Positions 1 through 8,703 of a DNA stretch of 64,000 nt are shown one piece after another; positions within the stretch are counted from its first letter, which is position 1; each line of letters opens with the position of its first letter. The stretch comes from Sphingomonas aurantiaca (GTDB taxonomy: Bacteria > Pseudomonadota > Alphaproteobacteria > Sphingomonadales > Sphingomonadaceae), in assembly GCF_003050705.1 (NCBI RefSeq), contig NZ_QAOG01000002.1:186001-250000 (forward strand). Reading direction: 5' to 3'. The notes below the pieces were generated by a model. It worked only from the letters and a program-made list of their open reading frames with translations. It did not search any database and was not told where the DNA came from. The position numbers and the translations under genes are program-made.

Positions 1-197
1 ATGATGAAGTCGTAGATCAGCCGGTCGATTTCGGCGGTCGTCACGCCGGGCACCATGTGGGGGACGATCATGTCGAGCGTCTCGGCGGCGAGCTGGCCCG
101 CCTTCATCATGCCTTCGAACGCGGCGGGGCCGTGCAGCTTGATGGCGCCAGTGCGCGCGTCGGGCTGGTCGGAGGTGACGGTTACATATTCGGTCAT
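1..197 (-). CDS. map: Methionine aminopeptidase type I (N-terminal part, cut by window edge)
   Basis: Removes the N-terminal methionine from new proteins in the cytoplasm. About 65 residues are visible, reading from ATG at 197 towards the window start. They match the N-terminus of type I enzymes: a short polar lead, then AIKLHGPAAFEGMMKAG, and the segment around VPGVTTAEIDRLIYDF that precedes the catalytic fold. The metal-binding residues lie outside the window, so activity cannot be judged. It is divergent from the CinA-type gene at 249, with a 51-bp gap that must hold both promoters. Confidence 0.85.
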   Translation of the reverse strand, partial: MTEYVTVTSDQPDARTGAIKLHGPAAFEGMMKAGQLAAETLDMIVPHMVPGVTTAEIDRLIYDFI

Positions 198-248
198 GAC
201 GCGCGATATAGCGTAGCGACGGCTCTTTTGCGAGGCTATGCGGGGGGC

Positions 249-1007
249 ATGGCACAAGAACGCATCTGGACCGCCGCGCTGACGATCATCGGTGACGAGA
301 TCCTGTCGGGCCGCACGCAGGACAAGAACGTCGCGCAGATCGCGGCCTGGCTCAACGTGCAGGGGATTCGCCTCGCCGAGGTGCGCGTCGTCGCCGACAG
401 GACCGAGGCGATCGTCGAGGCGGTCAACACGCTGCGCGCGCGCAACGATTATCTGTTCACGACCGGCGGGATCGGGCCGACTCACGACGACATCACGGTG
501 GATGCGATCGCCGAGGCGCTGGGCGTCTTGGTCGAGCATCATCCGCGCGCGATGGCGGTGCTGGAGGCCTATTACGCGACTCGCGGCGGGCTGACCGAGA
601 CGCGGGCGCGGATGGCGCGCGTGCCGGTCGGCGCGGACCTGATCGACAACAAGGTGTCGGGCGCGCCGGGGATCCGGATCGGCAATATCTTCATCATGGC
701 GGGGGTGCCGCACATCACTGCGGGGATGCTCGACGCGTTGACCGGGACGCTCGAGGGCGGGCGGCCGGTGGTGTCGAAGACGATCGGCTGCTGGGTGGCG
801 GAGAGCGAAGTCGCCGACCTGTTGCGCGATGCCGAGAAGACGCATGAGGGCGTCGCGATCGGCAGCTATCCGTTCTTTCGCGACGGGCGGACGGGCGCGA
901 ACTTCGTCGTGCGGAGTTCGGACGAGACGCTGGTCGACCGTTGCCTGGCCGATCTGACCCGTGATCTCGAGGCGACCGGTCGGGTCGTCACCGCGCAGGG
1001 GATCTAG
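249..1007 (+). CDS. CinA-family molybdopterin-binding domain protein (competence/damage-inducible protein A type)
   Basis: A 252-residue single-domain protein of the MoCF_biosynth (MoaB/MogA/CinA N-terminal) fold. The signature TTGGIGPTHDD lies at residues 71-81 and an IIGDEILSG segment near residue 15. It ends without the C-terminal nicotinamide-nucleotide amidase domain of full-length CinA, so it is the short form common in alphaproteobacteria. Its substrate is not known from sequence. ATG at 249 (MAQERIWTAALTIIGDEI) was chosen over upstream in-frame codons because homology begins there and because the upstream part would overlap the divergent map gene. Confidence 0.8.
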   Translation: MAQERIWTAALTIIGDEILSGRTQDKNVAQIAAWLNVQGIRLAEVRVVADRTEAIVEAVNTLRARNDYLFTTGGIGPTHDDITVDAIAEALGVLVEHHPRAMAVLEAYYATRGGLTETRARMARVPVGADLIDNKVSGAPGIRIGNIFIMAGVPHITAGMLDALTGTLEGGRPVVSKTIGCWVAESEVADLLRDAEKTHEGVAIGSYPFFRDGRTGANFVVRSSDETLVDRCLADLTRDLEATGRVVTAQGI

Positions 1008-1020
1008 CGCGGGGCAGGGC

Positions 1021-1440
1021 TCAGGCTCCCCATTCGGGGCCTTCGGGATCGGGATAGAAGGCATCGGGATCGAACGTGGCGGCGCGGTTGGGCGCGGGTG
1101 TTTCCGCGTCGCCCGGAGCGGGTAGGGTCGGCGCGCCGCCGCCGAAGCGGATGCGGACATAGCCCATGCTCCCGGTCAGCGCCTGGAACACCGCGAGATG
1201 CTCCTCCTGCTGCATCCGCCGGCCGATCAGCGGTGCGCGCTCGGCTGAGAGATATCCGATCTGCACGCCGCGGCCACTGAAGACCGCCACGGCATTGGCA
1301 TCGTGTGGGTTCTTCGGCTCGCGACGGAGCTCGACCGGATCGCCCGGCACGCAGAGCATCAGCTCCATCCGCCGGTTGCTCTTGCTCTTGTCCGCGTTGG
1401 GAAAGTCGATGCCGACGACGGCGAGGGTCAGTTCGTCCAT
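1021..1440 (-). CDS. HIRAN domain protein
   Basis: A 139-residue protein with one HIRAN-like domain. Recognisable segments are VVGIDFPNADKSKSNR near the start, PVELRREPKNPHDANAVAV in the middle and GVQIGYLSAERAPLIG after it. The domain binds DNA ends in helicases such as HLTF; stand-alone bacterial versions have no assigned role. The C-terminal 40 residues are proline- and acid-rich and look disordered. It converges on the CinA-type gene, whose stop is 13 bp away. Confidence 0.75.
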   Translation of the reverse strand: MDELTLAVVGIDFPNADKSKSNRRMELMLCVPGDPVELRREPKNPHDANAVAVFSGRGVQIGYLSAERAPLIGRRMQQEEHLAVFQALTGSMGYVRIRFGGGAPTLPAPGDAETPAPNRAATFDPDAFYPDPEGPEWGA

Positions 1441-1566
1441 GCCGTGTCCCTAGTTTTCACCGCGCCTTGATGAACCGCGCGAGTCGCGGAGGTCGGTAAC
1501 CACGAGATGCACGAGTCGCGAGCCGCAGCCCAAGGATATCCCGCCAGCGCGTGATCGACGCCAGGC

Positions 1567-1596
1567 AAAAAAATAGCGGCCCTAAGGCCGCTATTT
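1567..1596 (-). terminator. Rho-independent terminator
   Basis: A perfect 11-bp inverted repeat (1571-1581 and 1586-1596, AAATAGCGGCC with its complement) has a 4-nt loop and is followed on the minus strand by a run of seven T (1573-1567). It lies about 20 bp after the stop of the small secreted-protein gene at 1618. It is the clearest intrinsic terminator in the window together with the one after rpsA. Confidence 0.9.
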
Positions 1597-1617
1597 CCTT
1601 CAACCAAGTCGTAAGAC

Positions 1618-1857
1618 TTAGTTGCTGTCTGCGTTATCATCGTTGTCAGCAACGATGATGATGCCGGCAACGACTGCTGCCGCTGCCAGGATAGCGACGA
1701 TGATGCCGCCGCCAGCCAGCTCGTTCTTCTGAGCCGAAACCGAACCGGTGCGAACCGACTTCGAAACCGACAGGCTGGCTGCTGGATTTGCTGCCATGGC
1801 CGGAGCAACTGCCATCGTGGCTGCTGCTGCGGTCAGGATGTACTTCCCAAGACGCAT
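1618..1857 (-). CDS. Small secreted or membrane-anchored protein of unknown function (79 aa)
   Basis: Reads MRLGKYILTAAAATMAVAP, with AMAA as a plausible signal-peptidase site near residue 22. A polar stretch rich in Ser, Val and Lys follows, then a Gly/Ile/Ala/Val segment (AGGGIIVAILAAAAVVAG) that could span the membrane, and an acidic tail NDDNADSN. No family was recognised. The start has a GGGAGTT ribosome site and the gene ends in a strong terminator, which points to a well-expressed monocistronic transcript. Short proteins of this layout occur in sphingomonads next to unrelated genes. Confidence 0.7.
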   Translation of the reverse strand: MRLGKYILTAAAATMAVAPAMAANPAASLSVSKSVRTGSVSAQKNELAGGGIIVAILAAAAVVAGIIIVADNDDNADSN

Positions 1858-2076
1858 GTTGAACTCCCTTTGTGCTCGTCGCATCGCAATTGGCACGAAA
1901 CCACTCGCAAGGCAACCGAGGTAACGGGTACGAAACGGAAGCGTTCCATACTGTTGCGGCAGTGCAACATGCATCTGCCGCGGTCGCGTATAGAGGCTCG
2001 CGAAGCTTCGAAAAGGGGCCGTGTCGCCGTACGGCGATATATTCCTGCCAAAACGGTGGGTGTTTTCCCCAGCGGG

Positions 2077-2865
2077 CTAAGCCGTTGGCGCCGAACCGGG
2101 CGATCCCTTGGTCTGCACCTGCCACACTTCCCCGCCTTCCAGCCCCAGCGCGGTCAGCTTGCCGGATGCATAGGCGCCGGTATCCACGCCGATCCGGTGA
2201 CCGCGATGCTCGACCTCATCGGTCATCGTATGGCCGTGGACGATCGTCTTATCGAGCTTGGCGCGGTGATCGAGGAAAGGGTCGCGAATCCACCGGAGAT
2301 CCGACGATCGCTGGCGATCGAGCGGGACGTCGGGGCGGACGCCCGCGTGGACGAAGGCATAGTCGCCGATCACGATCATATCCTCGAACGCGCTCATGAA
2401 CGCGCGGTGTTCGGCGGGGACGAGGTCGGCGAGGCGGTGGACGAGTTCCTCGTAATCCAGTCGCTCATATTCGGCAGCGTCCATGCCATAGCTCAGCACG
2501 GTCTCGCGCCCGCCGATCCGGCAGAACAGGCGCAGCGCCTTGGGTTCGCCGTCGAGCGCGCCAAGGAAGATCTCCTCGTGATTGCCGAGCAGGAACCTGA
2601 CCGATCCGCGGGTCGCGACCAGGTTACGCAGCCGCTCGACCACCGCGGCGGAGGCCGGACCGCGATCGACGACATCGCCGAGGAAGATCAGCGTTGTCTC
2701 GGCGGGGCCGCGCTGCGCATCGTCCGCATCGATCAGTGCGATCAATTCGTCGAGCAGGGCGACGCATCCATGGATGTCGCCGACGGCATAGACCCGCTGC
2801 CCCTCCGGCACGACCGATGTTGCGGCCTTGGCGACCGTACGCGACTTGAAAAGCTTGGAAATCAT
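2077..2865 (-). CDS. Metallophosphoesterase, serine/threonine protein phosphatase family
   Basis: 262 residues with the PPP-family metal motifs in order: GDIHG at 29-33, GDVVDRG at 63-69 and GNHE at 94-97, followed by a histidine-containing FVHAGVRPD and VHGHT near the C-terminus. Enzymes of this type use two metal ions to hydrolyse phosphoserine or phosphothreonine esters, or diadenosine polyphosphates in the ApaH branch. The sequence is closer to PrpA-like bacterial phosphatases than to ApaH. It is a single gene, convergent with none and divergent from the M48 protease at 3051. Confidence 0.85.
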   Translation of the reverse strand: MISKLFKSRTVAKAATSVVPEGQRVYAVGDIHGCVALLDELIALIDADDAQRGPAETTLIFLGDVVDRGPASAAVVERLRNLVATRGSVRFLLGNHEEIFLGALDGEPKALRLFCRIGGRETVLSYGMDAAEYERLDYEELVHRLADLVPAEHRAFMSAFEDMIVIGDYAFVHAGVRPDVPLDRQRSSDLRWIRDPFLDHRAKLDKTIVHGHTMTDEVEHRGHRIGVDTGAYASGKLTALGLEGGEVWQVQTKGSPGSAPTA

Positions 2866-3050
2866 GATGCCGACAATGTGTGGAGCCCGGTATCGAACGG
2901 CAATACCGGTAAAGCGGCGCGCATACCGGCTCGTGCGGCAAGTCGCAATCTTGGCACGGCGACGCGTTGGAGGCCGCCCGTTCGGCGCACACCTGCCGCG
3001 GTGCGCACCAGAGGCATGACGCGCGTGTCGAACAGGGCTAATGCGCGGTC

Positions 3051-4043
3051 ATGACTCTCATCGCCCGGCTGATGCCGCTTCTCCTGCTGACCGCGGCGGC
3101 GCCCGCCAAGGACGCCGCGCCCGCTCCGGCATTTTTCGAGGCGCTGCGGGCGGCGGACCTGCGGCTCGCGACGATCGCGTATCGGCTGACGACCGCGAAT
3201 GCGCCGTTGTGCGACGTGCTCCAGCCGCAGATCGGCATGCCGATCCACGCGCTGACCCAATATGCGCCCCCGGCACGCGAGTCGGCGGCGGCGGTCTTCG
3301 AGTTCGAATCGCTGATCGGCGTCGAGGCGGTGGTGGCCGGCGCGCCGGCGCAGCGCGCAGGGATCGCCGCGAACGATTCGCTGGTGGCGATCGGGGATGT
3401 CGCGTTGCCGGGCTCGCCGCCCGCGAACGCGCCCGAAAACGCTGCGAGCCGGGATAGCGCGGAGGCAGCGATCGCCGCGGCCCCGCTCCGCCAGCCGCTG
3501 CGCCTGACCGTGCTGCGCAAGGGGCAGCGCCAGTCGATCGCGGTGACCCCGGTTACAGGCTGCCGGTCGCGGTTCGAGATCCTGCTCGGCAGCGGTCTCG
3601 ATGCCAGCGCGGACGGATCGGTGGTGCAGATCGGCGAGCGGTTCTTCGAGGGCTATACCGATGCCGAGATCGCGGTCGTCGTCTCGCACGAACTCGCGCA
3701 CAACATCCTGCGCCACCGCGCGCGACTTGATGCGGCGAAGATCAACCGCGGGCTGTTGGCGGAGCTCGGGCGCAACGGCCGGCTGATCCGCGAGACCGAG
3801 GACCAGGCCGATCTGCTCGGAATCTATCTGCTGGCGAATGCCGGGTACGACCCGATGTCTGCCCCGAACTTCTGGCGGAACAAGGGCGGCGCGGTCGATG
3901 GCGGACTCTTCCGCAGCCGGACGCACGCCTCGTCAAAGGCGCGCGCCGAGACGCTCGAGGCGGCCGCGCGATCGATCGCGGCCAACCCGGCGAGGCCGAT
4001 CATCCCGGCTGTCGTTGCGACCCGGACCGTGCCGCTGCGCTGA
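3051..4043 (+). CDS. M48 family metalloprotease with an internal PDZ-like domain
   Basis: 330 residues. A cleaved signal peptide is likely (LIARLMPLLLLTAAAPA), so the protein acts in the periplasm or on the membrane. Residues about 85-165 look like a PDZ domain (VVAGAPAQRAGIAANDSLV). The zinc motif HELAH is at 213-217, and the third ligand is probably in the later ETEDQADLLG. The layout resembles periplasmic M48 proteases that degrade misfolded envelope proteins; the substrate is unknown. Its last 44 bp overlap the convergent wecC gene. Confidence 0.85.
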   Translation: MTLIARLMPLLLLTAAAPAKDAAPAPAFFEALRAADLRLATIAYRLTTANAPLCDVLQPQIGMPIHALTQYAPPARESAAAVFEFESLIGVEAVVAGAPAQRAGIAANDSLVAIGDVALPGSPPANAPENAASRDSAEAAIAAAPLRQPLRLTVLRKGQRQSIAVTPVTGCRSRFEILLGSGLDASADGSVVQIGERFFEGYTDAEIAVVVSHELAHNILRHRARLDAAKINRGLLAELGRNGRLIRETEDQADLLGIYLLANAGYDPMSAPNFWRNKGGAVDGGLFRSRTHASSKARAETLEAAARSIAANPARPIIPAVVATRTVPLR

Positions 4044-5310
4044 TCACCGGCCGCGGCTGATCGGGCCAGATCCCGCGCGTATCGAGCACCGCCTTGTCGG
4101 CGCGCTCTTCCAGCGGGATCGATTTGAAGACGTCGTGATCGACCAGCACGACCATGATCGGGCAGGTCTCGATCGCGGTATCGACGTCGACCAGCGTGGC
4201 GCCTGTCTGGGCAAGCGCGGCGGGCAGCGTCCTGGCATAGGGCTCGACGATCCGGACTCGGTCGCCGAACGCCTGCGCGACGGCCTGCGCGACCTTGAGC
4301 GCGGGGCTTTCGCGGAAATCGTCGATATTCGCCTTGAACGCGAGGCCGAGGCACGCGACCGGCGCGCCGGGCATCGATTCGACGAGGGCCGCTACCTGCG
4401 CGATGACATGGTCGGTCTTGCCGTCGTTGACCTCGCGCGCGGTCCGGATCAGCGGCGTCTGGTCGGGCGCGGCGTGGACCAGGAACCACGGATCGACCGC
4501 GATGCAATGCCCGCCGACGCCGGGGCCGGGCTGAAGGATGTTCACGCGCGGGTGGCGGTTGGCGAGCCGGATCACCTCCCAGACATCGACCCCCATCGTG
4601 TCGGCGATCAGCGACAGTTCATTGGCGAACGCGATGTTGACGTCGCGAAACGCGTTCTCCGTCAGCTTCGTCATTTCCGCCGCGCGCGCCGTCGTCGTGA
4701 CGCAGGCGCCGCGGACGAAGCGCCGGTAGAAGGTGAGCGCCTTGCGCGCGCATCGCGGCGTGATCCCGCCGATGACCCGGTCATTGTCGATCAGTTCGAC
4801 GAGGATCCGGCCGGGCAGGACTCGCTCGGGGCAATAGGCGATCGCGATGTCGGCCTGCTCGCCCGCGCGGCCTGGGACCCTGATATCGGGGCGCAGCTTT
4901 GCCAGTAGATCACGGACCTGCTCGGTCGTGCCGACCGGCGAGGTCGATTCGAGGATGATCGTATCGCCGGGCTTCAGCACGGGGGCGATCGTCGTCGCGG
5001 CGTTCAGGACATAGCCGATGTCGGGCGCATGATCGTCGTCGAACGGCGTGGGGACCGCGATGACGAACACGTCCGCGGGCTCGATCGTCATCGACGCACG
5101 CAACGTACCCCGCGCGACGACGCCCGACACCAGTCCGTCGAGATCGACCTCCTCGATATGCACGCGTCCCGAGTTGATCGTCTCTACCACCGATTCGGTC
5201 ACGTCGACGCCGAGCACGCGTGCGCCGGTGCGCGCGATCACCGCGGCGGTCGGCAGCCCGATATAGCCGAGGCCCATGACGACGACGGTGAGTTCAGTCT
5301 CGGTCAGCAT
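4000..5310 (-). CDS. wecC: UDP-N-acetyl-D-mannosamine dehydrogenase
   Basis: 436 residues of the UDP-glucose/GDP-mannose dehydrogenase family. The NAD-binding motif GLGYIGLP is at 13-20, and the active-site cysteine is in GVGGHCIAVDPWF. It oxidises UDP-ManNAc to UDP-ManNAcA in two steps for cell-surface glycans. It directly follows wecB, with 17 bp of overlap, so both steps from UDP-GlcNAc to UDP-ManNAcA are encoded together. ATG at 5310 was chosen because the conserved fold begins just after it; a second ATG 21 bp upstream is possible. Confidence 0.9.
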   Translation of the reverse strand: MLTETELTVVVMGLGYIGLPTAAVIARTGARVLGVDVTESVVETINSGRVHIEEVDLDGLVSGVVARGTLRASMTIEPADVFVIAVPTPFDDDHAPDIGYVLNAATTIAPVLKPGDTIILESTSPVGTTEQVRDLLAKLRPDIRVPGRAGEQADIAIAYCPERVLPGRILVELIDNDRVIGGITPRCARKALTFYRRFVRGACVTTTARAAEMTKLTENAFRDVNIAFANELSLIADTMGVDVWEVIRLANRHPRVNILQPGPGVGGHCIAVDPWFLVHAAPDQTPLIRTAREVNDGKTDHVIAQVAALVESMPGAPVACLGLAFKANIDDFRESPALKVAQAVAQAFGDRVRIVEPYARTLPAALAQTGATLVDVDTAIETCPIMVVLVDHDVFKSIPLEERADKAVLDTRGIWPDQPRPVISAAARSGSQRQPG

Positions 5311-6478
5311 GCGCGGCAGTTCCTGTGGCATTCGAGGGGGCGGCTTCCGGGGTCCCGGGAGCGAGGAAGTCGGTGACGATGGCGGCAATGCGCGCCGCCG
5401 CATGGCCGTCGCCGAACGGGTTGTGCGCACGCGCCATCGCCGAATAGGCCGCCTCGTCATCAAGCAGCGTGAAGGTTTCGGCAACGATTCGGTCCTCGTC
5501 GGTGCCGATCAGCCGCGCGGTGCCTGCCGCGACGCCTTCGGGCCGCTCGGTCGTCTCGCGCATCACCAGTACCGGTTTGCCGAGCGCAGGCGCCTCCTCC
5601 TGGACGCCGCCCGAATCGGTCAGCACGATATCGGCCATGCCGAGCGCGCGGACGAAATGCGGGTAATCGAGCGGTGCGATCCGGGCGACGTTGCCGCGGT
5701 CGCCGAGAATCGCGTCCATGACCGAGACGACGTTGGGATTGGGGTGGACGGGGAACACCACCGCGACGTCGTCGCGCGCGGCGATGCGGCCGATCGCGCG
5801 CGCGATCGCCGCCATCCCGTCGCCAAAATTCTCGCGTCGGTGCGTCGTGACCAGCACGATCCGCTTGCCGGCAAAGCGCGCGGCGATCGAGTCGAGCCCC
5901 GCGGCCAGCGCCGGATCTTCGGCGACCTTGGCGCTGGTCCAGTGGAGCGCGTCGATCACGGTATTGCCGGTCACGTGGATCGTGTCGGCGGCGATGGTCT
6001 CGCGACGTAGCGCCTCTGCCGACGTCTCGGTCGGCGCGAGGTGCAATGCGGCGATCGGCGCGACGATCCGGCGGTTCACCTCCTCGGGCCAGGGATGATA
6101 GATATCGCCCGATCGCAAGCCTGCCTCGACATGCGCGACCGGGACCTTGCGGTAATAGGCGGCGAGCGCGCCGGTCATCGCGGTCGCGGTATCACCCTGG
6201 ACGATGACCAGATCGGGCCTTTCCGCATCCATCACGTCGCCCAGGCCGGTCAGCAGCCGCGCGGTCAGCCGGTCGAGCGTCTGCCCCGGCTCCATCAGAT
6301 CGAGATCGATGTCGGGCGCAAGATCGGCGATCGCCAGCACCTGGTCGAGCAGCCCGCGATGCTGTGCGGTGACGCAGGTGCGCACGGTCAGGCCCGGAAC
6401 CCCGGCCAGCGCGCGGATGACGGGGAAGAGTTTGATCGCTTCGGGACGCGTGCCGAATATGATGAGGATCTTGGACAT
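5294..6478 (-). CDS. wecB: UDP-N-acetylglucosamine 2-epimerase (non-hydrolysing)
   Basis: 394 residues. The N-terminal FGTRPEAIKLFP, the substrate segment HVEAGLRSGD and the C-terminal LTDSGGVQEEAP and RETTERPEG are all diagnostic. The enzyme converts UDP-GlcNAc to UDP-ManNAc, the substrate of the overlapping wecC. Start at 6478 (MSKILIIFGTRPEA). No glycosyltransferase genes are nearby, so the pair supplies a sugar to glycan genes elsewhere. It is divergent from galU, another nucleotide-sugar enzyme, across 145 bp. Confidence 0.93.
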   Translation of the reverse strand: MSKILIIFGTRPEAIKLFPVIRALAGVPGLTVRTCVTAQHRGLLDQVLAIADLAPDIDLDLMEPGQTLDRLTARLLTGLGDVMDAERPDLVIVQGDTATAMTGALAAYYRKVPVAHVEAGLRSGDIYHPWPEEVNRRIVAPIAALHLAPTETSAEALRRETIAADTIHVTGNTVIDALHWTSAKVAEDPALAAGLDSIAARFAGKRIVLVTTHRRENFGDGMAAIARAIGRIAARDDVAVVFPVHPNPNVVSVMDAILGDRGNVARIAPLDYPHFVRALGMADIVLTDSGGVQEEAPALGKPVLVMRETTERPEGVAAGTARLIGTDEDRIVAETFTLLDDEAAYSAMARAHNPFGDGHAAARIAAIVTDFLAPGTPEAAPSNATGTAAHADRD

Positions 6479-6623
6479 GGAACCCTTGTAGCCCAACGCG
6501 TTTAATGACGCGCTAACCGGCTGCGACGTTTCGTCGATCGGGCGGCCCGATTTGCACGGACCCGTAACGACCGGTAAATACGGCATCGAAATTGACGACC
6601 TTACGACAACATTTGGAGTTCGA

Positions 6624-7496
6624 ATGACCATCAAGCCACTGCGCAAAGCCGTGTTCCCGGTCGCTGGACTCGGCACTCGCTTCCTCCCCGCCACCAAGGC
6701 AATGCCGAAGGAGATGCTGACCGTCGTCGACAAGCCTCTGATCCAGTACGCCGTTGAGGAAGCGCTCGAGGCAGGCATCGAGCAGATCATCTTCGTGACC
6801 GGGCGCGGCAAGGGCGCGCTCGAGGATCATTTCGACATTTCCTACGAGCTCGAGGATACGATGCGCGCGCGCGGCAAGTCGCTCGACGCGATCAGTCAGA
6901 TCCGGATGAAGCCGGGCTCGCCGGTCTATGTCCGCCAGCAGGAGCCGCTGGGCCTCGGCCATGCGGTGTGGTGCGCGCGCGAGATCGTCGGCGACGAGCC
7001 GTTCGCGGTGCTGCTGCCCGACGAACTGATGGTAGGCCAGCCAGGCTTCATGAAGCAGATGGTCGAGGCGTATAACAAGGTCGGCGGGAACGTCATCGGT
7101 GCGCTCGAGGTCGCGGATTCGGAGACCGACAAATACGGCATCATCTCGCCGGGCGCGATCGACGGGCGCCTGACCGAGGTCACCGCGCTGATCGAAAAGC
7201 CCGCGCGTGGCACCGCGCCGTCGAACCTGATGATCCCGGGGCGCTACATCCTCCAGCCCGAGGTGATGCGGATCCTGGAAACGCAGGAAAAGGGTGCGGG
7301 CGGCGAGATCCAGCTGACCGACGCGATGGCGCAGCTGATCGGCAACCAGCCGTTCCACGGCTTTACGTTCGACGGCCAGCGTTATGATTGCGGTGACAAG
7401 GCCGGCTATATCCAGGCGAACCTGGCGATCGCCCTGTCGCGCGCCGATATCGGTCCGGGCGTTCGCGCCTTTGCCGAGCGAGTTCTGGCGAACTGA
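6624..7496 (+). CDS. galU: UTP-glucose-1-phosphate uridylyltransferase
   Basis: 290 residues. The nucleotide-binding motif GLGTRFLPATK lies at about 15-25, followed by PKEMLTVVDKPLIQ, and the sugar-binding EKPARG and DCGDKAGY segments are present. It makes UDP-glucose for surface polysaccharides. ATG at 6624 is preceded by GGAG at 6615-6618, about 5 bp away, which fixes the start. The nearest neighbour is the divergent wecB-wecC pair. Confidence 0.93.
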   Translation: MTIKPLRKAVFPVAGLGTRFLPATKAMPKEMLTVVDKPLIQYAVEEALEAGIEQIIFVTGRGKGALEDHFDISYELEDTMRARGKSLDAISQIRMKPGSPVYVRQQEPLGLGHAVWCAREIVGDEPFAVLLPDELMVGQPGFMKQMVEAYNKVGGNVIGALEVADSETDKYGIISPGAIDGRLTEVTALIEKPARGTAPSNLMIPGRYILQPEVMRILETQEKGAGGEIQLTDAMAQLIGNQPFHGFTFDGQRYDCGDKAGYIQANLAIALSRADIGPGVRAFAERVLAN

Positions 7497-7502
7497 TCTG
7501 AT

Positions 7503-7521
7503 CCTCCCCCGTCGGGGGAGG
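7503..7521 (+). terminator. GC-rich hairpin after galU, possible terminator
   Basis: CCTCCCC pairs with GGGGAGG around a short loop, 7 bp after the galU stop. The following bases (TTAGTCT) are only weakly T-rich, so termination is inferred from position more than from sequence. The remaining 140 bp up to 7663 hold nothing else I can name. Confidence 0.4.
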
Positions 7522-7663
7522 TTAGTCTGAAGAAGAGCGCAGAAAGGGGGGCGCTCGTGTTTCGAGTCCGCCCCTCCCGTCGTCTTTATTCCGGCCGGGC
7601 GAGTGTGTCCGGCTCTCGACGCGCGGGGCGAAACCCCTAGGGGCTGCCCCGCCGCGTGATGCG

Positions 7664-7963
7664 TCATCGCTGGGCGATCGTGGCGACCGGTGCGATCGTC
7701 GCGACCGTCGCGATCGGAATGCTGGGGTCGGCGATCCGTGGCTTCGGCATGTCGAGCCCGGCGGCGCTCCACTGCGCCGAGGTCTTGCAGGTCTGTTGCT
7801 GGAGGTGACTGCCGGTGACGGCGGGATCGATCGCGCAGTATTTCTGCATCTTCGCATTGTATTTGAGCTTCGTCGTCGGTTGCGACGCGCCGGCGGCGAG
7901 GACCGGCGTGGCGGATACGAGCAGCGAGGCGGCGATGAGGCTGTTCAGGAAGAGCGAGCGCAT
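7664..7963 (-). CDS. Small secreted protein of unknown function (99 aa)
   Basis: Starts MRSLFLNSLIAASLLVSAT with a signal-peptidase site probably after VLAA near residue 24. The mature part has two cysteines (KYCAIDP and QQTCKT) that could form a disulfide, and a C-terminal tail repeating IATVATIAPVATIA. No family was recognised. ATG at 7963 was chosen because it gives a complete signal peptide. The 207 bp between it and moaB contain no gene I can support. Confidence 0.65.
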   Translation of the reverse strand: MRSLFLNSLIAASLLVSATPVLAAGASQPTTKLKYNAKMQKYCAIDPAVTGSHLQQQTCKTSAQWSAAGLDMPKPRIADPSIPIATVATIAPVATIAQR

Positions 7964-8170
7964 GATGGCGTCCTTCGGATCGTTGGTGTCGCAACCCGAT
8001 CGGGCTGCATGACGACCAATGCACCGAGTGTGCCAGTTTAGTAATACAGCGACACACCTGCGCAACGCGTTCGGATCACGCGATATTTTCCGGAGCTTGG
8101 CCGCGGTGCGGGCAATCATGTGCCGTACGTCCCGCCATCATTTGGCGAGACGTACGGGACATTGGCGTTT

Positions 8171-8698
8171 TTAGCGCTCGAGCAGCCGCGGCATCAGTTC
8201 GACGAAATTGCAGGGGCGGTGGCGGCTGTCGAGCTGGTCGCGCAGGATGCCGTCCCACCCGTCCTTTACCGCACCGGTCGAGCCGGGGAGCGCGAAGATA
8301 TAGGTGCCGTGCGACACGCAGGCACAGGCGCGCGACTGCACGGTCGAGGTGCCGATCGTCTGGAAGCTCAGCATGCGGAAGAGTTCGCCGAAGCCGGGGA
8401 TCATCTTCTCGGCGACCTGCTCGATCGCTTCGGGCGTCACGTCGCGACCCGTCACGCCGGTACCGCCGGTGGTGATGACGCAGTCGACCGCGGGATCGCC
8501 GATCCAGGCATGGAGCCGCGAGACGATCGTCTCGACATCGTCCTTCTCGATCCGGCGGTCGGCGAGGATGTGGCCTGCCTCGGTCAGCCGCGCGACCAGC
8601 GTATCGCCCGAGCGATCGTCGGCGAGCCCGCGCGTGTCCGACACCGTCAGCACGGCGATCCGTACAGGCAGGAACGTCCGGCTTTCATCGATCGGCAT
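8171..8698 (-). CDS. moaB: Molybdenum cofactor biosynthesis protein B
   Basis: 175 residues, MoCF fold. VLTVSDTRG near the start, [12 protein letters not shown] in the middle and the substrate-binding [14 protein letters not shown] near the end identify MoaB, which acts around molybdopterin adenylation. It lies 5 bp after the lytic transglycosylase gene and probably shares its transcript. Other molybdopterin genes in the window (moaD, moaE) are 54 kb away, so the pathway is scattered. Confidence 0.9.
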   Translation of the reverse strand: MPIDESRTFLPVRIAVLTVSDTRGLADDRSGDTLVARLTEAGHILADRRIEKDDVETIVSRLHAWIGDPAVDCVITTGGTGVTGRDVTPEAIEQVAEKMIPGFGELFRMLSFQTIGTSTVQSRACACVSHGTYIFALPGSTGAVKDGWDGILRDQLDSRHRPCNFVELMPRLLER

Positions 8699-8703
8699 GG
8701 CGA

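Noticed and set aside
1870..3054. Long open frame on the plus strand across the phosphatase gene
   Set aside because: It is the antisense shadow of a conserved metallophosphoesterase; GC-rich codon bias opens such frames. Many other long antisense frames (for example across recA, alaS and rpsA) were rejected for the same reason.
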